From: Acidobacteriota bacterium
GTDB taxonomy: Bacteria; Acidobacteriota; Terriglobia; Acidiferrales; UBA7541
Direction: 5' to 3'
Assembly: GCA_013289715.1 (NCBI GenBank)
Contig: JABCZJ010000028.1
Coordinates: 1-44,880, forward strand
DNA: 44,880 nt
Numbering within the stretch: position 1 is the stretch's first letter; each line of letters starts with the position of its first letter. The translations under genes and the position numbers were made by a program. Below the pieces are notes generated by a model. It was not told the DNA's origin. It saw only the letters and a list, made by a program, of their open reading frames with translations, and made no database searches. Positions 31,655 to 39,103 of this stretch are shown here, one piece after another.

Positions 31655-32557
31655 ATGATCGTAATCACCGGAGCCACAGGCAATACAGGCAAGCCCGCAA
31701 CCGAGGCGCTGCTCGCCAAAGGTGAAAAAGTCCGCGTCATCGGCCGCGACGCATCCAAACTGCAGCCGTTCGTGCAGAAAGGCGCGGAGGCCTTCGTCGG
31801 CACCGTGGAAGACGCCGCGTTCCTGCGCAAAGCATTCCAGGGTGCGACGGCGGCATACCTGCTGATCCCGCCAGACCTGCAGACCAACGACTTGCGCGGC
31901 TACCAGGAGAGAGTAGTGGCCGACTACGCCGCGGCAATCGCGGAAGCCACAGTTCCCTATGTCGTGACTCTCAGCAGCGTCGGCGCCGACCTGACCGAAA
32001 AATCCGGCCCCATCCTCGGCCTGCACAATCTGGAAGTAAAATTGAACGCCATCAAGGGCCTCAACGTCCTGCACCTGCGCCCCGCCGGATTCATGGAGAA
32101 TCTTTTTATGAGCGTGCAGCCGCTGCGCACCATGGGCATGCTTCCCGGCCCGCTGCCCGCGGACGAGCCGCACGCGATGATCGCCGGCAGGGACATCGGC
32201 GCCTACGCCGCGGAGAGATTGCACGCGCGCGATTTCAGCGGCAGTTCGGTGCAGGAACTGCACGGCCAGCGTGACGTGACCATGAAGGAAGTTGCCGCAG
32301 TCGTAGGCAACGCGATCGGCAAGCCCAAGCTCGGATATATGCAAGTTCCCTTCCTGATGCTCGAACCGGCTATGGTGCAGACGGGTCTACCGAAATCCAC
32401 GGTCGCTCTAATGATCGAAATGTGGAAATCGATGAACTCTGGCGCGCTGAAGTTTCACGAACCGAGGAACGCGAAAAATACGACGCCAACTCCCATCGAA
32501 ACCTTCATCGCCGAAGTTTTCGCGCCCGCATATTCGAGTATGGCGGCTAAGGCATAG
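31655..32557 (+). CDS. NmrA-like NAD(P)-binding protein
   Basis: The 300-residue protein has the atypical short-chain dehydrogenase/NmrA dinucleotide fold IVITGATGNTGKPATEALLA then VRVIGRD. It has no clear YxxxK catalytic pair where an SDR would have it. VVTLSSVGADLT and LRPAGFMENLF are typical of the NmrA/QorB group, whose members sense NADP(H) redox state or act as reductases. AAAGGAG lies just before the ATG. It sits between hutU (76 nt) and hutI (134 nt) but no histidine-pathway step needs it. It may be a redox sensor or an unrelated passenger. Confidence 0.85.
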   Translation: MIVITGATGNTGKPATEALLAKGEKVRVIGRDASKLQPFVQKGAEAFVGTVEDAAFLRKAFQGATAAYLLIPPDLQTNDLRGYQERVVADYAAAIAEATVPYVVTLSSVGADLTEKSGPILGLHNLEVKLNAIKGLNVLHLRPAGFMENLFMSVQPLRTMGMLPGPLPADEPHAMIAGRDIGAYAAERLHARDFSGSSVQELHGQRDVTMKEVAAVVGNAIGKPKLGYMQVPFLMLEPAMVQTGLPKSTVALMIEMWKSMNSGALKFHEPRNAKNTTPTPIETFIAEVFAPAYSSMAAKA

Positions 32558-32579
32558 CCTTCGCTTGTTCTGTGCGCAC

Positions 32580-32616
32580 TTGTGAATCGTCCCCGCAGAG
32601 CGAGGGCGATTCACAA
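32580..32616. repeat. Strong hairpin between the NmrA-like gene and hutI
   Basis: TTGTGAATCG (32580-32589) and CGATTCACAA (32607-32616) are perfect 10-bp arms. Inside them CCC and GGG extend the stem past a bulged T, leaving about a 10-nt loop. No T-tract follows on either strand. It could end the hutU-NmrA transcript in a Rho-assisted way, be a processing site, or be an operator for hutI. Confidence 0.5.
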
Positions 32617-32691
32617 ATCCGGCCTGACCTATTAACAATTCCGCATCGCCAGTAGTTTTTACTCCGTCTCGGCGTTAGTATCGCTTCACCC

Positions 32692-33948
32692 GTGCCCGAC
32701 TGTCTCATCACCGGCTGCTCGCAGCTGTTGACCTTGCGCGGACCCGTTCCCCGCCGGGGCAAGGCTCTCCGCAACCTTGGTATCATTCCCGACGGCGCCA
32801 TCCTCATTCACGAAGATCGCATTGCCGCCATCGGTCCACACCGCCGCATTGAAAAGTTGCGCCAAGCGCGCCGCGCCGAAAAAATCGATCTGGCGGGACG
32901 AGTGGTTCTCCCGGGCTTCGTCGATTCGCACACACACCTGATTTTCCCCAACAGCCGCGCCAAGGAATACGAAGAGCGCATTGCCGGCGCCAGCTACGAA
33001 GAAATCGCAAAGAAAGGCGGCGGGATACGCTCGACGGTAGATACCCTGCGCCGCGCCACCCCGAGCGCGCTAAAAAAGCGCGCCATAGCCAACCTGAATT
33101 TATTCGCCACGCACGGCACTACCACGATCGAATCCAAAAGCGGCTACGGCCTCGACTGGAAGAGCGAACTCAAAATCCTGACGCTGCTCTCGGAATTGCA
33201 TCAGGAACATCCTCTCGATATCCATTCAACCTTTCTCGGCGCGCATGTGGTTCCGCGGGAATATCGTAGCCGTCCGGAATCCTACGTAAAGCTGCTGGTG
33301 GATCGCTGGATTCCCGCGGTAGCGATGGCCGGCCTCGCCGAATTTTGCGACGTTTTCTGCGATCGCGGCGCATTCACCGTCGCGCAGTCGCGCAAGATCC
33401 TCGCCGCCGGACGCGCCGGAGGCCTGGTCCCGCGCATCCATGCCGAGCAGCTCGCAAACACAGGCGCGGCCCGTCTCGCCATCGAATTGCAAGCGGCCAG
33501 CGCCGACCACCTGGAAAAAATCAACGCCGCGGACATTCGCGCGCTCGCACTCTCGAACGTCGTCTGCACACTGCTGCCCGGCTGCTGCTTCCATCTCGGC
33601 CTGCGTGATTACGGCCCGGCGCGCAAGCTGATCGATTCCGGCGCCATCGTGGGCCTCGCGACCGATTTCAATCCCGGCACCAGCCCCACGCTCAGCATGT
33701 CCATGATTTTGTCGCTGGCGTGCACGCAAATGCGCATGACGCCCGCCGAAGCCATCACCGCCGCCACGATTAACCCCGCCTATTCGCTGCGCGCGCACGA
33801 TCGCGCCGGCTCCCTGGAAGTTGGCAAGTATGCGGACATCGCCGCCTTTGACGTGGCCGACTACCGCGAAATCCCGTATTATTTTGGTGTGAACTTATGC
33901 GCCTTTACCATGAAGCGCGGCGCCGTAATCCACTCGAAGAATCTTTAA
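32692..33948 (+). CDS. hutI: Imidazolonepropionase
   Basis: HutI hydrolyses 4-imidazolone-5-propionate to N-formimino-L-glutamate. The 418-residue amidohydrolase has the metal motif GFVDSHTHLIFPNSRA, the substrate loop SKSGYGLDWKSELK, the STFLGAHVVPREYR segment, the HAEQLANTGAARLA histidine, and the DFNPGTSPTLSM aspartate. Length and motifs match the family. It starts with GTG; no Shine-Dalgarno is seen, and TAGTAT lies 10 nt upstream, so a leaderless start is possible here too. It ends 4 nt before ftcD, which indicates co-transcription. Confidence 0.96.
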   Translation: MPDCLITGCSQLLTLRGPVPRRGKALRNLGIIPDGAILIHEDRIAAIGPHRRIEKLRQARRAEKIDLAGRVVLPGFVDSHTHLIFPNSRAKEYEERIAGASYEEIAKKGGGIRSTVDTLRRATPSALKKRAIANLNLFATHGTTTIESKSGYGLDWKSELKILTLLSELHQEHPLDIHSTFLGAHVVPREYRSRPESYVKLLVDRWIPAVAMAGLAEFCDVFCDRGAFTVAQSRKILAAGRAGGLVPRIHAEQLANTGAARLAIELQAASADHLEKINAADIRALALSNVVCTLLPGCCFHLGLRDYGPARKLIDSGAIVGLATDFNPGTSPTLSMSMILSLACTQMRMTPAEAITAATINPAYSLRAHDRAGSLEVGKYADIAAFDVADYREIPYYFGVNLCAFTMKRGAVIHSKNL

Positions 33949-33952
33949 CCAC

Positions 33953-35488
33953 ATGAAACGACTCGTCGAATCAGTTCCGAATTTCTCCGAAGGGCGCGAT
34001 CTGGCCAAGGTTGACGCCATCATCGCCGCGATGCGCGAAGTTCCCGGCGTGTATCTGCTCGACCGCGAAAGCGACGCCGACCACAACCGCAGCGTCGTCA
34101 CCATCGCCGGCGAGCCTGACGCAGTTGCAGAAGCCGCCCTCCGGGGTGTTGGCAAAGCCGCTGAGCTGATTGACCTCACCAAGCATTCAGGCGCGCATCC
34201 GCGCATGGGCGCGACGGATGTGGTGCCGTTCATCCCCGTCGAAGGCGTCAGCATCGAAGACTGCGTCGCTCTCGCGAAGAAAGTCGGCCGCGAAATTTGG
34301 GAGCGTTATCGCATACCGGTGTATTTCTACGAGGCCGCGGCGCAGCGTCCTGAGCGCAGCAACTTGGAAAATATTCGCAAGGGTCAGTTCGAGGGCTTGC
34401 TCGCCGAAGTCCCGACAAATCCCGATCGCGCACCCGATATCGGCGAACAACGGCTGCACCCTACCGCCGGCGCGACGGTCGTCGGCGCGCGCAAATTCCT
34501 GGTGGCTTACAACATCAACCTCAACACTTCGGACCTCGAAATCGCGAAAAAAATCAGCAAGAACATCCGCTTCTCGAATGGCGGCCTGCGTTACGTGAAG
34601 GCCATGGGCGTGGATCTGCGCGCGCGCCATCTCGCGCAGGTTTCCATCAACCTGACCGATTTCGAGCAGACGCCGCTGCATCGCGTCTTCGAAATGGTGA
34701 AGCGCGAAGCGGAACGTTACGGCGTATCGATCGTGGGCAGCGAAATCGTCGGCCTGATTCCTAAGCGCGCCATCGAACTGACTGCCGATTTCTATCTGCA
34801 GCTGGAAGACTTTTCTCCCGCGCAAGTGTTTGAGAATCGTATCGAGGCTTCGCTCAGCCGCAACGTTGCTCCGGAAGGCCCCGGCAAGCTCGCGGCGCTC
34901 GCGCAGCCTTTTCTCGATGCCGTCGCGGAGCCGACAGCCACGCCGGGCGGCGGTTCCGTCGCGGCGCTCGCGGGAGCGCTCGGCGCCAGTCTTGGCCAGA
35001 TGGTCGCGCGCCTCTCGCGCAAGAAAAAATCGCAGGCCGCCTACGTGGATCAGCTCAGCGACGCACTCGCCGAATTTCAAACCTCTTCGCACGCTCTTGC
35101 AGAAGCGATTGACCGCGATGCGGCGTCCTTCAGCCAGGTGATGGCTGCTTACAAGTTGCCGAAAGATACGTCTGAACGAGAGGGCCAGCGCGACGCCGCA
35201 ATTCAACTGGCGCTGCGCGGCGCAGCCAGCGTTCCGCTCGAAGTCGCGCGCCGGGCCGCGGAAGTATTTGACCGGCTCGGGCAGCTGGAAAGCATCTCCA
35301 GCCCGTCTATGTATTCAGATATCCGCGTAGGAAGATTGATGGCTGCAGCGGCGGTTCGCGGCGCTCTGGAAAATGTGGCCATTAATCTGGAATCCATCAC
35401 AGACAGCGAATTTGCCACCAGGCTGCGCGCGGAGGCCACAACTCTTGCCGCGCGCGTCGCCGAAAGTCCGGTCGCCGTGGGCCGGTGA
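33953..35488 (+). CDS. ftcD: Bifunctional glutamate formiminotransferase / formiminotetrahydrofolate cyclodeaminase
   Basis: The 511-residue protein fuses two activities. Residues 1 to about 300 are the formiminotransferase (LVESVPNFSEGRD, GVGKAAELIDLTKHSGAHPR, MGATDVVPFIPVEG, YNINLNTSDLEIAKKI), which moves the formimino group from formiminoglutamate to tetrahydrofolate. Residues from about 318 to the end are the cyclodeaminase (EPTATPGGGSVAALAGALGA), which releases ammonia to give 5,10-methenyl-THF. The layout matches mammalian FTCD (541 residues); many bacteria have separate proteins or use HutG/HutF instead. It is coupled to hutI (4-nt gap). This defines the formimino-folate branch of histidine degradation in this organism. 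Confidence 0.96.
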   Translation: MKRLVESVPNFSEGRDLAKVDAIIAAMREVPGVYLLDRESDADHNRSVVTIAGEPDAVAEAALRGVGKAAELIDLTKHSGAHPRMGATDVVPFIPVEGVSIEDCVALAKKVGREIWERYRIPVYFYEAAAQRPERSNLENIRKGQFEGLLAEVPTNPDRAPDIGEQRLHPTAGATVVGARKFLVAYNINLNTSDLEIAKKISKNIRFSNGGLRYVKAMGVDLRARHLAQVSINLTDFEQTPLHRVFEMVKREAERYGVSIVGSEIVGLIPKRAIELTADFYLQLEDFSPAQVFENRIEASLSRNVAPEGPGKLAALAQPFLDAVAEPTATPGGGSVAALAGALGASLGQMVARLSRKKKSQAAYVDQLSDALAEFQTSSHALAEAIDRDAASFSQVMAAYKLPKDTSEREGQRDAAIQLALRGAASVPLEVARRAAEVFDRLGQLESISSPSMYSDIRVGRLMAAAAVRGALENVAINLESITDSEFATRLRAEATTLAARVAESPVAVGR

Positions 35489-35538
35489 TGATTTACTTTT
35501 GAAGATGAAAGCAAGGAATTGAACTGAGGGGATACCCA

Positions 35539-36528
35539 ATGACTAAAACAATCCTACGCAGCGCAGTTTCGGTCCTACTCGCTTTTGCCATGGTGTTCGG
35601 GACCGTAACCATCGCTCCGACGCGCACCTCGGCCGGGTCGCTCAGCACGGCGATCATCGGCATGTTTCCGAAAACCGTCGGCGAATTTTCCTATGCCGAC
35701 CTGAAAGCCGCGCGCAAATTTCCCTGGTTCACGCAACTCTACGGCCAGGTGCTGCCGCCGAAATTCCGCCAGTTCGAGCAGTTTCTAGGCTCCTCCGGCG
35801 TGGACCCGAATTCTCAAGTCGAGGAGATCGCCTGGGCCAACATCAGCAGCGGCAGCGCTGACGACGTTGTCGGCATCGCGCTCGGCCAATTCGATCCTTC
35901 TTCGGTCGAAACCAAACTCAAAGCGCAGAAGGTTCCCTCCTTTGAAGTCCAGGGCTATCATCTTTACGCCTTCGGCAGCGGCGCAGCCGCGGGCGACATT
36001 CTTTTCGTCTTCTTCGATTCCAGCACCGCCGCTTTCGGCAACCGCTCCGTTCTCGAGCACCTCATCAACGTCCGCATGGGCGGCGAAGAGACGCTCCTGA
36101 CCGGCAAGCTTTTCCCGCTGATCACGGAAGCCAACGGCAACGGCATCATCTGGGCCGTGCTGGACAAGGACCACACGCATCTCGCCATGCAACAGCTCGT
36201 GCCGCAGGCGGGCCAATTCCCGCAAGCCGCTGCCATCATCGGGCGCCTGCACGCCATGATCATCAACATCAATGCGGACAGCGGCGTGGACGCACACTTC
36301 CAAGCAGTCTGTGATTCGGTGGACGATGCGAATTTACTGGGCGCGGCCATGCAGGCGGGCATCATGTACCGCAGATATCAAGAAGCGCAGGGCAATCCGT
36401 CGCTCGCGAAAACTCTGGATCAGGTGAAAGTTACGCCCACCGGCGACCGCCTGAAAATCGAGGCACCCGTGAGCCAGGAAGAGCTGTTGTCACTGATTCA
36501 AACCAAGGCTTTCGCTGCGCCGATGTGA
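35539..36528 (+). CDS. Secreted protein of unknown function
   Basis: The 329-residue protein begins with a signal peptide (LRSAVSVLLAFAMVFGTVTI, cleavage near TSAG). The mature part reads like a mixed alpha/beta protein with repeated substrate-free motifs: GEFSYADLKAARKFPWFTQL, DVVGIALGQFDPSS, FFDSSTAAFGNRSVLEHLIN and LKIEAPVSQEELLSLIQ. It has one cysteine. A GAGGGG site lies before the ATG at 35539. It starts 50 nt after ftcD on the same strand, so it may share that transcript, but nothing links it to histidine use. I do not recognise the family. Confidence 0.8.
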   Translation: MTKTILRSAVSVLLAFAMVFGTVTIAPTRTSAGSLSTAIIGMFPKTVGEFSYADLKAARKFPWFTQLYGQVLPPKFRQFEQFLGSSGVDPNSQVEEIAWANISSGSADDVVGIALGQFDPSSVETKLKAQKVPSFEVQGYHLYAFGSGAAAGDILFVFFDSSTAAFGNRSVLEHLINVRMGGEETLLTGKLFPLITEANGNGIIWAVLDKDHTHLAMQQLVPQAGQFPQAAAIIGRLHAMIININADSGVDAHFQAVCDSVDDANLLGAAMQAGIMYRRYQEAQGNPSLAKTLDQVKVTPTGDRLKIEAPVSQEELLSLIQTKAFAAPM

Positions 36529-36699
36529 TCGAAGTTTCGCGCAACGGCGGCCGGGCTCAGCACTCGCCGCTACGCCCGCTTCTGCGCAAGCGATCTGACT
36601 TCGCCCCTAACAACAATTTACGTCGAGAAATCCGTACGTGGACGCTGACCATTTGTGGAAATGATTTCTGGAAGTTGCAGCAAGGAGCGAAATGACAGG

Positions 36700-37143
36700 C
36701 TAAGCGTTCGCCTTGCGCCCGCCGTCGCAATACTTAATCAAAGTCATGCGCGAAAGGCCGCCGCTCGTCGCATATTGGACGCGATCCACCTTTGTCATCT
36801 GCAGCGCCCTGCTCAATCCCGCCCCGGGATCCCCCGCCGCATCTCCAATAAATGTGTCCAGACCCGCGGTAGGCAGCGCTTCTCCGGTATGTTCGATCGC
36901 CACTTCCACGCGATCCGGATAATCCGAAACGATCATCCGCACCGTTGGTTCGCCGTTCGCCTTCCCTTCCATCAGAGGAAAAGTCTCGCGACACGCTTCT
37001 TCCACCGCTGAGGTGAGTCCCTGCTGGCCCGCTTCCGACAAACCGCAGCGCTGAGAAGCGTGCTGCACCACCGCAGCGATCGCCCCGAAAAACCGGGTGT
37101 CTTCGTGCAGGATTAGTTCGGTGTGCGCCGGCTCGTTGCTCAT
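36700..37143 (-). CDS. RsbW-like anti-sigma/kinase (HATPase_c_2) with degenerate ATP site
   Basis: The 147-residue protein resembles serine-protein kinase/anti-sigma factors of the RsbW-SpoIIAB group, which hold a sigma factor unless a STAS partner binds. Typical helix SAVEEACRETFP (residues 45-56) and the C-terminal GAGLSRALQMTKVDRVQY (107-124) support the fold. In RsbW-type proteins the first motif reads EACxN; here the Asn is E53. The DxGxG loop reads IEHTGEAL (83-90), with Glu in place of Asp. ATP binding may therefore be weak or lost. No STAS or sigma gene adjoins it. The gene begins 17 nt after the Cys-rich gene and is probably co-transcribed with it. Confidence 0.75.
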   Translation of the reverse strand: MSNEPAHTELILHEDTRFFGAIAAVVQHASQRCGLSEAGQQGLTSAVEEACRETFPLMEGKANGEPTVRMIVSDYPDRVEVAIEHTGEALPTAGLDTFIGDAAGDPGAGLSRALQMTKVDRVQYATSGGLSRMTLIKYCDGGRKANA

Positions 37144-37160
37144 TCGGGATTACTCATGGA

Positions 37161-37334
37161 CTAGTGCTGCTCGGCGTCGGCTACTCGGACGTCGCAGGCC
37201 TCGCGGCAGTCTGGACAATAGTACATTCCATCCACCGCCAGCCGTATATTGTATTGCGATTGGCAGAAACAGCAGAATTTTTCGCAGCTGCACTGCGATT
37301 CCGGCTTGTCACATTGCGAACAAAGTGTAAGCAC
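37161..37334 (-). CDS. 57-residue Cys-rich (likely zinc-binding) small protein
   Basis: A GTG at 37334 opens a 57-codon frame ending in TAG at 37161. The protein has ten cysteines, at residues 5, 8, 15, 17, 21, 22, 24, 40, 43 and 47: CSQC, CSC, CCFC and CPDC pairs plus C47 in the REACDVR tail. Such spacing suits one or two zinc ribbons. The segment QYNIRLAVDGMYY between the CCFC and CPDC groups looks like a beta hairpin. GAGG lies 8 nt before the GTG. It sits 17 nt upstream of the RsbW-like gene on the same strand. The frame is too protein-like (Cys pairs, Tyr, Gly) to be chance. I recall no named family. Confidence 0.7.
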   Translation of the reverse strand: MLTLCSQCDKPESQCSCEKFCCFCQSQYNIRLAVDGMYYCPDCREACDVRVADAEQH

Positions 37335-37345
37335 CGTCGCCGCCT

Positions 37346-37525
37346 CTAGGTCGAATACGCGCCTGTTTCGCTCAGTTCATAGTAGGACATGCGCGACGCA
37401 GCCACAAGCGCCTTGCACTCCGCGATTCCCTGCTCCGCAAGCGGGCGATTCGATGCGCCGTGCGCTATGCCGCAGCGCGCCGAAAAGGACCAGCGGTCCC
37501 TTCCTTGACACTCCAAAACTCGCAT
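37346..37525 (-). CDS. Candidate 59-residue ORF upstream of the Cys-rich gene
   Basis: ATG at 37525 opens a 59-codon frame ending in TAG at 37346, 11 nt before the Cys-rich GTG. The stop overlaps the bases that could serve as the next gene's ribosome site (TAGAGGCGG). The translation has a plausible helix (LAEQGIAECKALVAASRMSY) and two cysteines in the first 20 residues, but no known motif. There is no clear Shine-Dalgarno for this ATG. It overlaps, on the opposite strand, the predicted gcvT promoter at 37505-37533. It may be a real first gene of a three-gene unit or a chance frame. Confidence 0.35.
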   Translation of the reverse strand: MRVLECQGRDRWSFSARCGIAHGASNRPLAEQGIAECKALVAASRMSYYELSETGAYST

Positions 37526-37533
37526 GCTACGTT
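37505..37533 (+). promoter_or_regulatory. Promoter for the glycine cleavage operon
   Basis: A perfect -35 TTGACA (37505-37510) is followed after 17 nt by TACGTT (37528-37533). Transcription would start near 37540, 26 nt before the gcvT GTG at 37566. An in-frame ATG at 37524 lies inside this promoter and so is unlikely to be the start. No glycine-riboswitch core is visible in the leader. Confidence 0.6.
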
Positions 37534-37565
37534 CGATATTTCGCCGCGATAATGAGAAACCCTCT

Positions 37566-38675
37566 GTGAACACATCGGCTGCCGTGGAATTGCGCAAGAC
37601 CGCTCTGAATTCCGTCCATCGCCGTCTGGGCGCGAAGATGGTCAATTTCGGCGGCTGGGATATGCCTTTGGAGTATTCCGGAATCATCGCGGAACACCAG
37701 GCGGTGCGTACGCGGGCGGGGCTTTTCGACGTCAGCCACATGGGTGAACTGGAAATCCGCGGCCCCGGCGCTTTGCAGCTGCTGCAGTGGGTGAGCTGCA
37801 ACAACGCCGCGAAATTGAACGTGGGTCAGGCTCACTATTCCGGGCTGATGACTTCCCGCGGCACGTTCGTGGACGACTTGCTGGTCCACAAAATCTCGGA
37901 CACGCACTACTTGCTCTGCGTCAATGCCGGAAATCAGGATGGCGATTTTCAACACATCGTAGCGAACAACAAATTCGACGCTGGCCTCGAAAATGCGGGC
38001 TCGCGCTATTCGCAACTCGCAATTCAAGGTCCGCACGCCGCGGAAATTCTGCAGAAACTCACTCCCGCGCCGCTCGACACCATCCGCTACTATCATTTTA
38101 CATTCGGCAAGGTCGGCGGCGTAGATTGCTTGATCGCGCGCACCGGCTACACCGGCGAAGATGGTTTCGAAATCTATTTCGCGCCCGAATACTCCGACAG
38201 ACTCTGGACCGATCTGATGCAGGCCGGTGAATCCGCCGGCATGATTCCCTGCGGCCTTGGCGCGCGCAATACTCTGCGCCTGGAGGCAGGCATGTGCCTC
38301 TACGGCCATGAAATTGACGATACCACCACGCCCTGGGAAGCCGGCCTCGCCTGGATTTGCAAAATGGAAAAGGCTCCTTTTCTCGGCAGCGACACTCTTG
38401 CGCAACAGAAGCAAGCCGGCCTGCCGCGAAAATTGATTGGTTTTGAAATGCTCGATAAACGCATTGGCCGCGATGGCTACCCGGTGTTGATCACCGGTCA
38501 CGAAGCAGGCCGCGTTACCAGCGGTTGTCCCGCGCCGTTCTTGAAGAAAAACATCGGCATGGCTTACGTTCCGTCGAACGAGAACACCGTCGGAGCGGAA
38601 ATCGAAATCGGCATTCGCGGTCAGGCGGCGCCGGCGCGCATCGTCGCTCTGCCTTTTTACAAGCGTCCGCAATAG
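37566..38675 (+). CDS. gcvT: Glycine cleavage system T protein (aminomethyltransferase)
   Basis: GcvT transfers the aminomethyl carbon from lipoylated GcvH to tetrahydrofolate, giving 5,10-methylene-THF and ammonia. From GTG at 37566 the protein has 369 residues, the usual length. Motifs include GAKMVNFGGWDMPLEYSGI, RTRAGLFDVSHMGELEIRG, ARTGYTGEDGFEIYF and ARNTLRLEAGMCLYGHEID. The frame is open to an ATG at 37524 that lies within the promoter. It leads a four-gene operon; gcvH starts 29 nt after its stop. Confidence 0.96.
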   Translation: MNTSAAVELRKTALNSVHRRLGAKMVNFGGWDMPLEYSGIIAEHQAVRTRAGLFDVSHMGELEIRGPGALQLLQWVSCNNAAKLNVGQAHYSGLMTSRGTFVDDLLVHKISDTHYLLCVNAGNQDGDFQHIVANNKFDAGLENAGSRYSQLAIQGPHAAEILQKLTPAPLDTIRYYHFTFGKVGGVDCLIARTGYTGEDGFEIYFAPEYSDRLWTDLMQAGESAGMIPCGLGARNTLRLEAGMCLYGHEIDDTTTPWEAGLAWICKMEKAPFLGSDTLAQQKQAGLPRKLIGFEMLDKRIGRDGYPVLITGHEAGRVTSGCPAPFLKKNIGMAYVPSNENTVGAEIEIGIRGQAAPARIVALPFYKRPQ

Positions 38676-38704
38676 TTCAAGCGCATCCAAACGAGAGAGG
38701 CAAA

Positions 38705-39103
38705 ATGTACCCAGCCGATTATCGCTACACGAAAGACCACGAGTGGATCAAAGTTCAGGGTGACATCGGCACCATCGGCATCACCGATTACGCGCAACAG
38801 GAACTGGGCGACGTCGTATTCGTGGACGCGCCCAAAGTCGGCGCCAAGCTGGCGCCTGGCAAATCTTTCGGCAGCGTGGAGTCGGTGAAAGCCGTCAGCG
38901 AAATCTACAGCCCTGTGTCCGGCGAAGTCACCGAGACGAATCCTCTGCTCGTAGACACGCCGGAAAAAATCAATACGGACCCGCACAGTGCCGCATGGCT
39001 CATCAAACTGAAGCTCGCGGATCCGAAAGAAGTGGCGAGCCTGATGGATGCCGCGGCCTATGAAGCCTACATCGCCGAGCAAACCAAGGAACATTCCGCC
39101 TGA
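38705..39103 (+). CDS. gcvH: Glycine cleavage system H protein
   Basis: GcvH is the lipoyl carrier that shuttles the methylamine between the P, T and L proteins. The 132-residue protein begins YPADYRYTKDHEWIKV. The lipoylation lysine is K62 in GSVESVKAVSEIYSPVSGEV, which fits the known hairpin position. GITDYAQQELGDVVFVDAP is the other family segment. GAGAGG lies shortly before the ATG. Its stop overlaps the gcvPA start by one base (TGATG), so translation is coupled. The L protein is not in the window; the SthA-like flavoprotein does not fit that role. Confidence 0.97.
   Translation: MYPADYRYTKDHEWIKVQGDIGTIGITDYAQQELGDVVFVDAPKVGAKLAPGKSFGSVESVKAVSEIYSPVSGEVTETNPLLVDTPEKINTDPHSAAWLIKLKLADPKEVASLMDAAAYEAYIAEQTKEHSA

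Noticed and set aside
37335..37565. Glycine riboswitch upstream of gcvT
   Set aside because: The conserved tandem aptamer cores were not seen, and the promoter leaves only about a 26-nt leader.
37527..38690. Minus-strand frame of about 387 codons opposite gcvT
   Set aside because: Antisense shadow of a well-supported gene; no protein-like motif.
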